Origin: Propionibacteriales bacterium
Lineage (GTDB): Bacteria; Actinomycetota; Actinomycetes; Propionibacteriales; Nocardioidaceae
Length of the DNA stretch: 34,090 nucleotides
Direction of reading: 5' to 3'
Assembly: GCA_009377795.1 (NCBI GenBank)
Contig: WHTJ01000049.1
Location: 1-34,090, forward strand
Shown: piece by piece, positions 1 to 6,841 of the stretch
How positions within the stretch are numbered: position 1 is the stretch's first letter
Layout: the number at the start of each line of letters is the position of its first letter
Made by a program: the position numbers and the translations under genes
Notes under the pieces: model-generated
Told to the model about the DNA's origin: nothing
Databases searched by the model: none
Seen by the model: the letters and a program-made list of their open reading frames with translations, nothing else

Positions 1-122
1 ATCCTGGGCATGACACCCAAGGGGTCAGACGGTTCAAGAGTCACACCCGAAGCCGAGCATCGGCGCCAACCCTGCCAGCCAGCCCCAGGCCAGCCGCGGA
101 AAGACTTACAGACGGTTCACAG

Positions 123-128
123 AGGAGG
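123..128 (+). promoter_or_regulatory. Strong ribosome binding site for the 135 gene
   Basis: Perfect AGGAGG six bases before the ATG at 135. It fixes the start against the longer open frame that runs to the window edge. Confidence 0.75.
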
Positions 129-134
129 TCGCCG

Positions 135-863
135 ATGGCTGATCTCGAACGAGAGTTGCGCGATCTCGGCGCCGTGCTCGCCGTACCCGATCCGCCCGAC
201 GTACGCGCGTCGGTCCGGGCCCGGCTCGAGCGACCGGCGCCGAGGCGGCGTGGCCCGGTTCCGCTCCCGGTGCGGGCGGCCGCGCGGTGGGCGGTGGCCG
301 CGATGCTGGCGATCTCGCTCGCGGTCACACTCGCGGTCTCGCCGGACGCCCGCGCCGCGGTCGCCGAGCTCTTCCGGTTCGCGGGCATCGAGGTGCATTG
401 GGGCACACCTGACCGGGTGGAGACGCCGAGCGCTCCGCTGCCCGGCGAGCGGGCGGTCACGTTGGACGAGGCGCGTCGGCTCGCGGAGTTCCGGGTCGGC
501 CTGCCGGCGAGCCTGGGCGAGCCGGACACCGTGCTGGTCGCGGACTCCGCGCGGGTGGTGTCGCTCCTCTACGGTGCCGGAGCGGACGAGATCCGACTGG
601 ATGAGTTCGACGGCGGCCTCGAACCGGGATTCATGAAGCAGACCATCGGCCGCGGCGAGCGGATCACGGTCGGTGGCGCGCCGGCGCTCTGGCTCGAGGG
701 TCCGCATTCGGTCACGTACGTGGATCGGGACGGGAACGTGCGCTCGGAGACCGCGCGCCTGTCCGGCAACACCCTCATCTGGGAGCGGGACGGCGTCACT
801 CACCGGCTGGAGGGCGACCTCACCCGGGTCGAGGCCCAGCGCATCGCCGAAAGCGTCTCCTGA
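135..863 (+). CDS. Membrane-anchored protein, anti-sigma-factor-like
   Basis: A 242-residue protein with a basic, cytoplasmic-looking N-terminus (residues 1-48), one hydrophobic segment (about 50-68) and an extracytoplasmic C-terminal domain. The C-terminus, with its repeated short strands (GGAPALWLEG, NTLIWERDGVTHRLEG), resembles the DUF4367-type sensor domains of actinobacterial proteins encoded next to sigma factors. A role in anti-sigma control or envelope sensing is inference: no sigma factor gene is visible, though it could lie left of the window. The ATG at 135 is chosen because AGGAGG at 123-128 lies 6 nt upstream. The reading frame stays open to the window edge, but its upstream translation looks non-coding. 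Confidence 0.7.
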   Translation: MADLERELRDLGAVLAVPDPPDVRASVRARLERPAPRRRGPVPLPVRAAARWAVAAMLAISLAVTLAVSPDARAAVAELFRFAGIEVHWGTPDRVETPSAPLPGERAVTLDEARRLAEFRVGLPASLGEPDTVLVADSARVVSLLYGAGADEIRLDEFDGGLEPGFMKQTIGRGERITVGGAPALWLEGPHSVTYVDRDGNVRSETARLSGNTLIWERDGVTHRLEGDLTRVEAQRIAESVS

Positions 864-921
864 CCGGGGCGGCGCTCTCGGGTGGAACCTTCGGCGGCCG
901 GCCGGTGTATTCGCAGTGAGA

Positions 922-936
922 GCCCCAGAGAGGGGC
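922..936 (+). other. Short hairpin downstream of the first gene
   Basis: GCCCC (922-926), AGAGA loop, GGGGC (932-936). It has no following T-run, so it is at best a weak terminator. It is the first of three hairpins between the first two genes. Confidence 0.35.
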
Positions 937-959
937 CGGCAGTGCGGATCGGGAACCAT

Positions 960-1009
960 TCGCGCCGAGATTGCACTTGTGGTCGGCCAGATGTGCAATC
1001 TCGGCGCGA
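960..1009 (+). repeat. Dispersed palindromic repeat, copy A (full hairpin)
   Basis: The left arm (960-976) and right arm (993-1009) are 17-base perfect reverse complements; the core CGCGCCGAGATTGCAC pairs with GTGCAATCTCGGCGCG. The 16-base loop (977-992) contains GGTCGGCCAGA. This is the most complete member of a family found at six other places in the window. It lies between two plus-strand genes. Confidence 0.85.
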
Positions 1010-1019
1010 GGAATCGTGT

Positions 1020-1034
1020 GGCCCGATTCGGGCC
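1020..1034 (+). promoter_or_regulatory. Palindrome just upstream of the second gene's RBS
   Basis: GGCCCGA-T-TCGGGCC is a perfect 7-base dyad with a single central base, ending 10 nt before the AGGAGGG at 1044-1050. It could be an operator or a leader hairpin. The role is inferred from position only. Confidence 0.4.
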
Positions 1035-1060
1035 GACCGACATAGGAGGGGAATGTCGCC

Positions 1061-1675
1061 ATGATCCGTCGAGCCTGCGCCGTCCTTGCGGTGGCGATCC
1101 TGGGGTGTCTGATGCTCGGTACGCCGGCCCACGCGAAGGGCCCGTCGTCGGCCACGGTCTCCGGACCGGGAATGGAGCCGCAGACCGTCAGGTGGCAGTA
1201 CCGGCCGGGAAACACCCGCCCGAACCTGGATGAGCTCACGGCCGCCACCGGTCTGTTCCGGGTGTGGCCCGGTGGCCGGCCGGGCAAGCGCACGGCTCCG
1301 GACGGTGACCTCGGCCCTAGGTACACCGTGGTGTACAAACTCGGCGGATCTCTGCGTCAGCACCTGTATCCGCTGGCGTCGAGCGGGGAGCTGGTCTTCA
1401 CCCCGCGGCAGATGGTGAACGGTGAGCCCATGCGTGCCGGATGGCGGTCCGCGAGCGGCCTGGACGCGATCCTGACCGAGCTCGGGGCCGACCTGGACCG
1501 GGCGGCGGCGCTGACCGCCGACCGGGCTGCGCCTGCCGACCACGACGACGCGACCGCGGGCGCGGGCGGTTGGCTGGTCCCCTGGGGTCTGGTCGCGGTC
1601 GTGGCCGGGGGATTGGTGGCGGCGTCGGCCGTACGGGGGCGGCTGACCTCGCGGCCGGCGCGCCCGACGGGCTAG
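1061..1675 (+). CDS. Secreted membrane-anchored protein of unknown function
   Basis: A 204-residue protein with a signal peptide (basic MIRR, hydrophobic core, likely cleavage after THE AHA motif near residue 25). It then has a soluble extracytoplasmic stretch of about 130 residues, a second hydrophobic segment near the C-terminus (about 165-187) and a basic tail, so it is probably a type I membrane protein facing outside. AGGAGGG at 1044-1050 supports the ATG at 1061. I do not recognise the central domain. Together with the 135 gene it may form a small envelope-associated locus, but the repeat and two hairpins between them leave open whether they share a transcript. Confidence 0.65.
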   Translation: MIRRACAVLAVAILGCLMLGTPAHAKGPSSATVSGPGMEPQTVRWQYRPGNTRPNLDELTAATGLFRVWPGGRPGKRTAPDGDLGPRYTVVYKLGGSLRQHLYPLASSGELVFTPRQMVNGEPMRAGWRSASGLDAILTELGADLDRAAALTADRAAPADHDDATAGAGGWLVPWGLVAVVAGGLVAASAVRGRLTSRPARPTG

Positions 1676-1692
1676 ACCTCGGGGGGCTGGAT

Positions 1693-1723
1693 ATCAACAT
1701 TGTGTTGACAACATCATGTTGAT
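1693..1723. promoter_or_regulatory. Nested dyad, candidate operator
   Basis: ATCAACAT (1693-1700) and ATGTTGAT (1716-1723) are inverted around base 1708. TGTTG (1703-1707) and CAACA (1709-1713) are inverted around the same base. The 31-bp dyad ends 5 nt before the ATG at 1729 and is AT-rich in a GC-rich genome. It contains TTGACA (1705-1710), but no good -10 follows. It is probably an operator for the regulator pair encoded directly downstream. Confidence 0.6.
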
Positions 1724-1728
1724 GCCGC

Positions 1729-2127
1729 ATGCTCACGGTCGTGCAGATCCCCGATCACGACCAGGAGCGCGCGGCCGCCGAGCACCGCGCCCGAAGCCAG
1801 CTGCTGGATGCGGGCGCCTCGACCCTTCCGCGGGCACCCTGGCTGCACGGTGAGCAGCCGGTGTCCTCGGTCGACCTGATCCGGTTCGCCCTGTGGCGGG
1901 GTTCGGCGGGGCGGCTCACCGAGGAGGACGTGCGGGCCGCTCTGACCCTCCTGTCCGCCGCCCGCGCGGAGGTGGACCAGCTCGAGGCCGGGATGCTGTT
2001 CACCGCGCGGGCGCAGGGCCTGTCCTGGTCGCGGATCTCCCGCGCGATGGGACTGGGGTCGGCCCAGGCGGCGCTCCAGCGATTCGGCCGGATCACGAGT
2101 CGGGTCGAGTCCCGCGGAGAGTCGTGA
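1729..2127 (+). CDS. Helix-turn-helix DNA-binding protein
   Basis: A 132-residue protein. The middle is helical and acidic (about 48-90) and the C-terminus (about 94-120, around QGLSWSRISRAMGLGSAQAA) has the pattern of a helix-turn-helix: a SWSxIxxAMG helix, a turn and a recognition helix. This resembles small actinobacterial HTH proteins paired with a second regulator. An in-frame stop lies at 1720-1722, so ATG 1729 is the furthest upstream start; there is no clear Shine-Dalgarno, and GTG 1741 is an alternative. The gene is separated by one base from the 2129 gene, so they are almost certainly co-transcribed. Autoregulation through the dyad at 1693-1723 is inference. Confidence 0.7.
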   Translation: MLTVVQIPDHDQERAAAEHRARSQLLDAGASTLPRAPWLHGEQPVSSVDLIRFALWRGSAGRLTEEDVRAALTLLSAARAEVDQLEAGMLFTARAQGLSWSRISRAMGLGSAQAALQRFGRITSRVESRGES

Positions 2128-2128
2128 A

Positions 2129-2767
2129 ATGCCCTCGTACGTGTCCGCCCCTGACGACCTGGTGCTCCACGGCCCCCGTGTGCTGGGCTTCGCGTCGTCC
2201 TCCCGAATCGCCGCCCGCTTCGGGCTGGACACCGGCCTCGTCGACGAACGACTGCGGGACTACGAGGCGAGGGGCTGGGTCCGGCACTCCAGCTTCGCCG
2301 GGAGCTCGGGTTGGTCGGTCACCGAGGACGGCCGAGTCGAGAACGAGCGACGACTCGCGGTCGAGATCGATCGGGCCGGTGCCCGCGAAGCCGTGACGAG
2401 CGCCCACGCGGAGTTCATTCCGCTCAACCGCCGGTTCGGCGCCGCCTGCACCGACTGGCAGATTCGACCGACCCGGGCCGATCCCATGGCGTTCAACGAT
2501 CACCGCGACTGGCGTTGGGACGAGCGCGTCCTCCGGACGCTGCAGGCGCTGGACGAGGCGTTCCGCCAGGTGTGCGCCCGGCTCGCGGAGTGCCTGCAGC
2601 GCTTCGACGGCTACGCCGAGCGATATTCGTCCGCCCTGGCCAAGGTCGAGGCCGGGCAGAGGCGCTGGGTCGATGCTCCGGACTTCGACTCGTGTCACAC
2701 GGTATGGATCCAGTTCCACGAAGACCTGCTCGCGACCCTTGGACTACCGCGAGGGTCCGACGCCTGA
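2129..2767 (+). CDS. Winged-helix-like transcriptional regulator, second gene of the pair
   Basis: A 212-residue protein. Residues about 10-65 read as a winged helix: a helical start (LVLHGPRVLGFASSSRIAARF), a recognition helix (VDERLRDYEARGWV) and a wing ending in SGWSVTEDGRVE. The remainder is helical and rich in Arg, Trp and acidic residues, with no catalytic motif I recognise; it may be a sensing or dimerisation domain. GGAGA at 2116-2120, inside the previous gene, serves as RBS for ATG 2129. The one-base gap to the HTH gene indicates translational coupling and joint function. The ligand or signal is unknown. Confidence 0.65.
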   Translation: MPSYVSAPDDLVLHGPRVLGFASSSRIAARFGLDTGLVDERLRDYEARGWVRHSSFAGSSGWSVTEDGRVENERRLAVEIDRAGAREAVTSAHAEFIPLNRRFGAACTDWQIRPTRADPMAFNDHRDWRWDERVLRTLQALDEAFRQVCARLAECLQRFDGYAERYSSALAKVEAGQRRWVDAPDFDSCHTVWIQFHEDLLATLGLPRGSDA

Positions 2768-2772
2768 GCTCC

Positions 2773-2804
2773 GCGCATTTCAGCCGCCGACGAGCGCACT
2801 TCAG
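2773..2804 (+). promoter_or_regulatory. Direct repeat upstream of helR, candidate regulator site
   Basis: GCGCATTTCAG (2773-2783) and GCGCACTTCAG (2794-2804) differ at one base and start 21 bp apart, about two helical turns. A possible -10, TAGAGT, follows at 2815-2820, which would place the second repeat over the -35 region. The reading as an activator or repressor site is inference. Confidence 0.4.
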
Positions 2805-2856
2805 GCCGAGCAAGTAGAGTTGGACGTTCGGTTGCTCGGAAACATCGAGGAGCGGA

Positions 2857-5010
2857 TTGTCCATAACGCGGCATGAATCTCGGGGTGAAGCGTCGCCTAC
2901 AGGCGCCACCGCCGAGCAGCATGAGCTTGCCCGCGAACAGGCGTACGTCGACCAGGTCTACCGCCGGCTCGACGCCGCCGCCGAGTCCGCCAGGGCGGTA
3001 GCCGCCGACGGGCACGCCCGCGGCCGGGTCGACAACGAGGGCGGACTTGTCGAGCGCGACGCGATGGTCTACCAGGCCGCCCGGCGGCTGGCCGCGCTCG
3101 ACTCGGCGCACGAGGGTCTGGTGTTCGGTCGGCTCGACTCCACCGACGGCGAGGCGCGCTACATCGGCCGGATCGGGCTGCGGGACGAGGACCGCGACGT
3201 CATGCTGATCGACTGGCGGGCGCCCGCGGCGTCGGTCTTCTACCAGGCCACGCCGAAGGATCCGATGGACGTCGTACGCCGTCGGGTCCTGCGCTGCGTG
3301 AACTCCCGGGTGGTCAGTATCGAGGACGAGCTGCTGGATGTCGATGCCGCTCCCGACGGCATGCCCATCGTCGGCGACGGCGCCCTCCTCGCGGAGCTGA
3401 CCCGCGCGCGCGACGACACGATGCATGCGGTCGTGGCCACGATCCAGAAGGAGCAGGACGACGCGATCCGCGCGCCCTCGCGAGGCGTGACGACGATCAG
3501 CGGCGGCCCCGGGACCGGCAAGACGGTGGTCGCCCTGCATCGCGCGGCGTACCTGCTCTACTCGGAGCGCCGACGGTTCGAGACCGGCGGTGTGCTCGTC
3601 GTGGGACCGTCGGATGTGTACATGCGCTACATCGAGCGCGTGCTGCCCAGCCTCGGCGAGACCGCCGTGACCCTGCGGTCGATCGGCGAGGTGGTGGACG
3701 GGGTGCGCGCGACCCGGCACGACCCCCCGGACGTCGCCACGGTCAAGGGGTCGAATCGGATGCTCACCGTGCTTCGCCGTGCGGTGCGGGACGCCGTACC
3801 CGGCGCGCCGACGGAGTTGCGCGTCTTCTATCGCGACGAGGTGCTGATCCTGGATTCGCACGCGTTGCGCCGGCTGCGGCGGGAGCTGCTCGGCCAGCAA
3901 CGGCGCAACCGCGCGGTCGAGCGGGTGTCGGCCACCCTGATCGATGCCCTCTGGGAACAGGTGCGGGGTCATCGCGCACTCGATCGCGGCAAGGACGACT
4001 TCGTCGCCGAGATGGAGACGCGGGACGCGTTCATCGAATTCGTGGACCGGTGGTGGCCGGTACTCGACGCGGTCGAGACGCTCGGCCGGCTGGCCGATCC
4101 GGAGCGGCTCGGACGGTACGCCGACGGTGTCCTCACCCTCGGCGAGACCGAGTTGCTGCTCGACTCCTGGAGTGACTCCGAGATCTCCATCGAGGACGTG
4201 CCCTTGATCGACGAGTTGCGTTATCTGCTTGGCGATCCGGTCGAGCACGAGGTGTCGTACGACCCGACGTCGGAGCTGTACGACGAGACCGTACGCGAGG
4301 TCACGACCGTGGATGACCGCCGTACCGGTCAGCAGCGGACCAGCCAGCGGACCGAGGACGACCCGCACGCGCACGTGTTGGTCGACGAGGCACAGGACCT
4401 GTCACCGATGCAGTGGCGCATGCTGGGGCGGCGTGGGCGTCATGCCAGCTGGACGATCGTCGGCGACCCCGCGCAGTCCGCGTGGCCGCTCCCGGGCGAG
4501 GCCGAGCTGGCGCGGTCCGACGCGTTGGAGGGCAAGGACCAGCATCAGTTCCGGTTGTCGACCAACTATCGGAATTCCCAAGAGATATTCGAGTTGGCGG
4601 CTCGGGTGGGCCGGGCGGCGGTGCCCGATCCCGACCTGCCGGAGGCGATCCGGCGTACCGGACACATGCCCGCCCACCGGGTCACGGAGCCGGCGGACAT
4701 GGCCGAGGAGATCCGGCGGGCGGTCGTCGAGCTGCGGGACACGGTGGACGGCACGATCGGCGTGGTCAGCCCGTCCCGGCGGCGCGGCGAGGTCGAGAGC
4801 TGGCTCAACGGGCAGCGCGACGCTCGCACTCGTGTGCTGGATCCGCTGGAGAGCAAGGGTCTGGAGTTCGACGGCGTCGTCGTCGTACAGCCCGGAGAGA
4901 TCGCGACCGAGGGCCCCGCCGGGCTGCGCACGCTGTACGTCGTCCTCACCCGGGCGACCCAGCGGTTGATCACCATCGCTCCGGACCACGCCTGGATCCC
5001 GCGTAGCTGA
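2857..5010 (+). CDS. helR: HelR/HelD-type RNA polymerase recycling ATPase
   Basis: A 717-residue UvrD/Rep-like superfamily 1 protein of HelD layout. A helical N-terminus (about 18-110, EQAYVDQVYRRLDAAA) corresponds to the arm that enters the RNA polymerase secondary channel. Walker A GGPGTGKT is near 216-223, motif II VDEAQDLS near 508, motif IV STNYRNSQ near 567, motif V SKGLEFDGVVVV near 666 and motif VI VLTRATQRL near 694. HelD-family proteins remove stalled RNA polymerase from DNA, and actinobacterial HelR is linked to rifampicin tolerance; that role is family knowledge. The start is TTG 2857, with GAGGAG at 2847-2852; an in-frame stop at 2815 excludes longer forms. It is monocistronic and ends 13 nt from a convergent gene. 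Confidence 0.88.
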   Translation: MSITRHESRGEASPTGATAEQHELAREQAYVDQVYRRLDAAAESARAVAADGHARGRVDNEGGLVERDAMVYQAARRLAALDSAHEGLVFGRLDSTDGEARYIGRIGLRDEDRDVMLIDWRAPAASVFYQATPKDPMDVVRRRVLRCVNSRVVSIEDELLDVDAAPDGMPIVGDGALLAELTRARDDTMHAVVATIQKEQDDAIRAPSRGVTTISGGPGTGKTVVALHRAAYLLYSERRRFETGGVLVVGPSDVYMRYIERVLPSLGETAVTLRSIGEVVDGVRATRHDPPDVATVKGSNRMLTVLRRAVRDAVPGAPTELRVFYRDEVLILDSHALRRLRRELLGQQRRNRAVERVSATLIDALWEQVRGHRALDRGKDDFVAEMETRDAFIEFVDRWWPVLDAVETLGRLADPERLGRYADGVLTLGETELLLDSWSDSEISIEDVPLIDELRYLLGDPVEHEVSYDPTSELYDETVREVTTVDDRRTGQQRTSQRTEDDPHAHVLVDEAQDLSPMQWRMLGRRGRHASWTIVGDPAQSAWPLPGEAELARSDALEGKDQHQFRLSTNYRNSQEIFELAARVGRAAVPDPDLPEAIRRTGHMPAHRVTEPADMAEEIRRAVVELRDTVDGTIGVVSPSRRRGEVESWLNGQRDARTRVLDPLESKGLEFDGVVVVQPGEIATEGPAGLRTLYVVLTRATQRLITIAPDHAWIPRS

Positions 5011-5023
5011 AGCGAAAGACCGG

Positions 5024-5683
5024 CTACTGGTGGGCTTGTCCCTCGACGTGCGGAGCCCAGTCGCACGGTGTGGGTGGCTCGAAGAGACCGCATACGTCCT
5101 TGGCGCCGGGCGTCGCCTCGCCCGGCTGGCGCCAAGCGGCGGCGTACAGGTAGACCGCGGCGACGGCCTGGTCCAGATCACGGGTGCGCTTCTTCGGGAG
5201 GGAGCGCGCCTCCCGCGGCGACATGGACGTCACGTAGAAGCCCAACGGCGTACCCGCCTCCGCGGTCGAGCACTCTGCGTCGCCGACCCGCGTTTCGATG
5301 CGGTACGAATAGAGTTCTCCTTCGGAGAGGTCCTGGGCTGCGAGATCGAAGCTCATCCGGTGATCGGCGACGGAGCCGGCCCGGGCAGATCCCTGTGCCC
5401 CAGGCTTCCCGGCGCCGATCTCCCGAAGAATCAGGGTCGCTTCGACGTCGGCGGGGTCGACCTGCGCCGCGAGAACGTAGTCGAGCCGCGGTTGTCTCGG
5501 ATCCACCACGGCCGCCGGTCCGGACGGAAGGGCCGCGGAGCAGGGCGCGTCCGCGGTACCGGAAGACTCCGGATCCGGGTCTTGGCCGCCGCCGGACAGC
5601 AGGGTGGAGGCGACGAAGCCCATCGCCACCAGCACACAGATCGCGATCACGACGACCTGTCGTGTGCGCTGGCTCTGCATCAC
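5024..5683 (-). CDS. Membrane-anchored extracytoplasmic protein, unknown function
   Basis: A 219-residue protein with a short cytoplasmic start, a hydrophobic anchor (about 10-30) and an extracytoplasmic remainder. Residues about 65-150 are strand-rich (DYVLAAQVDPADVEATLILREIG, ELYSYRIETRVG) and could be a fibronectin-III-like sandwich; a C-terminal segment with two cysteines (CGLFEPPTPC) follows. I do not recognise the family. It starts 4 nt after the epimerase stop, at GTG 5683 or ATG 5680, with no clear Shine-Dalgarno, so translation is probably coupled to the epimerase. It ends convergently with helR. Confidence 0.6.
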   Translation of the reverse strand: MMQSQRTRQVVVIAICVLVAMGFVASTLLSGGGQDPDPESSGTADAPCSAALPSGPAAVVDPRQPRLDYVLAAQVDPADVEATLILREIGAGKPGAQGSARAGSVADHRMSFDLAAQDLSEGELYSYRIETRVGDAECSTAEAGTPLGFYVTSMSPREARSLPKKRTRDLDQAVAAVYLYAAAWRQPGEATPGAKDVCGLFEPPTPCDWAPHVEGQAHQ

Positions 5684-5687
5684 GACA

Positions 5688-6692
5688 TCAGCTTGACATG
5701 GTGCCGGTGTGCAGGTGTCGGAGCAGCTCGGCGTGCTCGGCGTCGGTCAGGCCGGTCACCGCAGCGTCCGGCGTCCGCTCCAGCCAGGCAAGGGTGTCCC
5801 GCGCGGTCTCCTCGACGGGACGTACGGCGAGCCCCTCGGCGATCGCCGCGGACACGTCGCGGCTCATGTGGCCGGCGTACTCCGGGAGCGGTACCCACAG
5901 CGGTGCCGAGCGATCCCCGGACCACATGCGTACGTCGTGCGCTTCCAGGAACTCCTGATCCGCCCACGCCAGCCGCGGACCGCCGTCCACCCTCACGCCG
6001 CGGGCCACCGACTCCAGGAGCTCGCCGCGCGGCATCGGTTCCGAGACCGTGTTGAACACCCCGGTGAGCCGCCGCTCCGCACCCGACACCAGCCAGCGTG
6101 CGAGATCCCGTACGTCGATGATCTGCACCGGCTCATCCGGGGACCCCGGCGCCAGCACCACGTCGTCGGCGGCCATCCGGCGGGGCCAGTAGGCGAACCG
6201 CCCGGACGGGTCCTCGGGGCCGACGATCAGCCCGGGCCGGACGAGCAGTACGCCGCCCGCGAAGCCCTCCGTGACGGCCAGCTCGCAGGCCCGCTTGAAC
6301 TCGCCGTACCGCTCCCACGGCGACTCACCCTCCGCGGGCTCCGCCGCGGTCACCAACGAAGCGTCCTCGGCCTGCCCGGGGGTCGCGAGGTCCGCGTACA
6401 CGCTGCAGGTCGACACGTACGTCCAGTGATCGGCCGACGGTCCCAGCGTGGCGACGGCCGCACGTGCATGGGCAGGAGTCCGGGTCACGTCGAGGACCGT
6501 ATCCCAGTGCTCCGCTGTGAGTGGAGTCAGCGATTCCGGGTCGTCGCGGTCCGCCCGTACGAAGCGGACCCGAGCCGGCGCGGTGCCGCTCCGGCCGCGG
6601 GCGACGCACGTCACGTCATGACCGCGGGCGGCGAACTCTGCCGCGACGGCTCGGGACAAGAACTGAGTTCCGCCGAGAACCAGGATCCGCAT
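5688..6692 (-). CDS. NAD-dependent epimerase/dehydratase family protein (SDR)
   Basis: A 334-residue extended short-chain dehydrogenase/reductase. The N-terminal Rossmann segment MRILVLGGTQFLS carries the glycine-rich dinucleotide motif. The catalytic Tyr-Lys pair is Y129 and K133 (RYGEFK), with serines at STCSVY (about 95-98). The substrate cannot be told; members act on nucleotide sugars, isoprenoids or related compounds. The open frame extends 53 codons upstream, but that extension reads through repeat copy B and lacks family resemblance, so ATG 6692, at the conserved MRILVLGG start, is chosen. The anchored protein at 5024-5683 follows 4 nt downstream in the same operon. Confidence 0.8.
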   Translation of the reverse strand: MRILVLGGTQFLSRAVAAEFAARGHDVTCVARGRSGTAPARVRFVRADRDDPESLTPLTAEHWDTVLDVTRTPAHARAAVATLGPSADHWTYVSTCSVYADLATPGQAEDASLVTAAEPAEGESPWERYGEFKRACELAVTEGFAGGVLLVRPGLIVGPEDPSGRFAYWPRRMAADDVVLAPGSPDEPVQIIDVRDLARWLVSGAERRLTGVFNTVSEPMPRGELLESVARGVRVDGGPRLAWADQEFLEAHDVRMWSGDRSAPLWVPLPEYAGHMSRDVSAAIAEGLAVRPVEETARDTLAWLERTPDAAVTGLTDAEHAELLRHLHTGTMSS

Positions 6693-6756
6693 GTGTTCGA
6701 TGCTGCGCGGTCCGTACGTGCCGGACAAGCATGTTCGCCGAGGGCAGACGTCCCTG

Positions 6757-6789
6757 CCTCGCGCCGAGATCTGCAATCTCGGCGCGAGG
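6757..6789 (+). repeat. Dispersed palindromic repeat, copy B (compact hairpin)
   Basis: The arms at 6757-6770 and 6776-6789 are 14-base perfect complements (CCTCGCGCCGAGAT / ATCTCGGCGCGAGG) around a 5-base loop CTGCA. Compared with copy A the middle of the element is missing. It lies between divergent genes (epimerase start 6692, synthase start 6842), so it cannot terminate either one. Confidence 0.85.
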
Positions 6790-6841
6790 GGCGGCACGCT
6801 AGGGTTTGGGTACCTGGCTCCTCGATCCCACGGACCTCTCG

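Noticed and set aside
10-636. Plus-strand open frame from the left window edge
   Set aside because: It is the shifted frame of the membrane protein gene at 135; the translation is almost entirely Arg, Ser and Pro.
1705-1733. TTGACA as the -35 of a standard promoter for the 1729 gene
   Set aside because: At 17-18 bp spacing the -10 would be CATGCT or ATGCTC, which is poor and would overlap the start codon; the hexamer is better explained as part of the dyad.
2768-2856. Rifampicin-associated element upstream of helR
   Set aside because: I looked for the paired GC-rich inverted element expected of an RAE and found only a direct repeat.
2695-4374. Long open frame antisense to helR (559 codons)
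   Set aside because: It mirrors the GC-rich codon pattern of helR, has no family motifs and overlaps a gene with complete helicase motifs.
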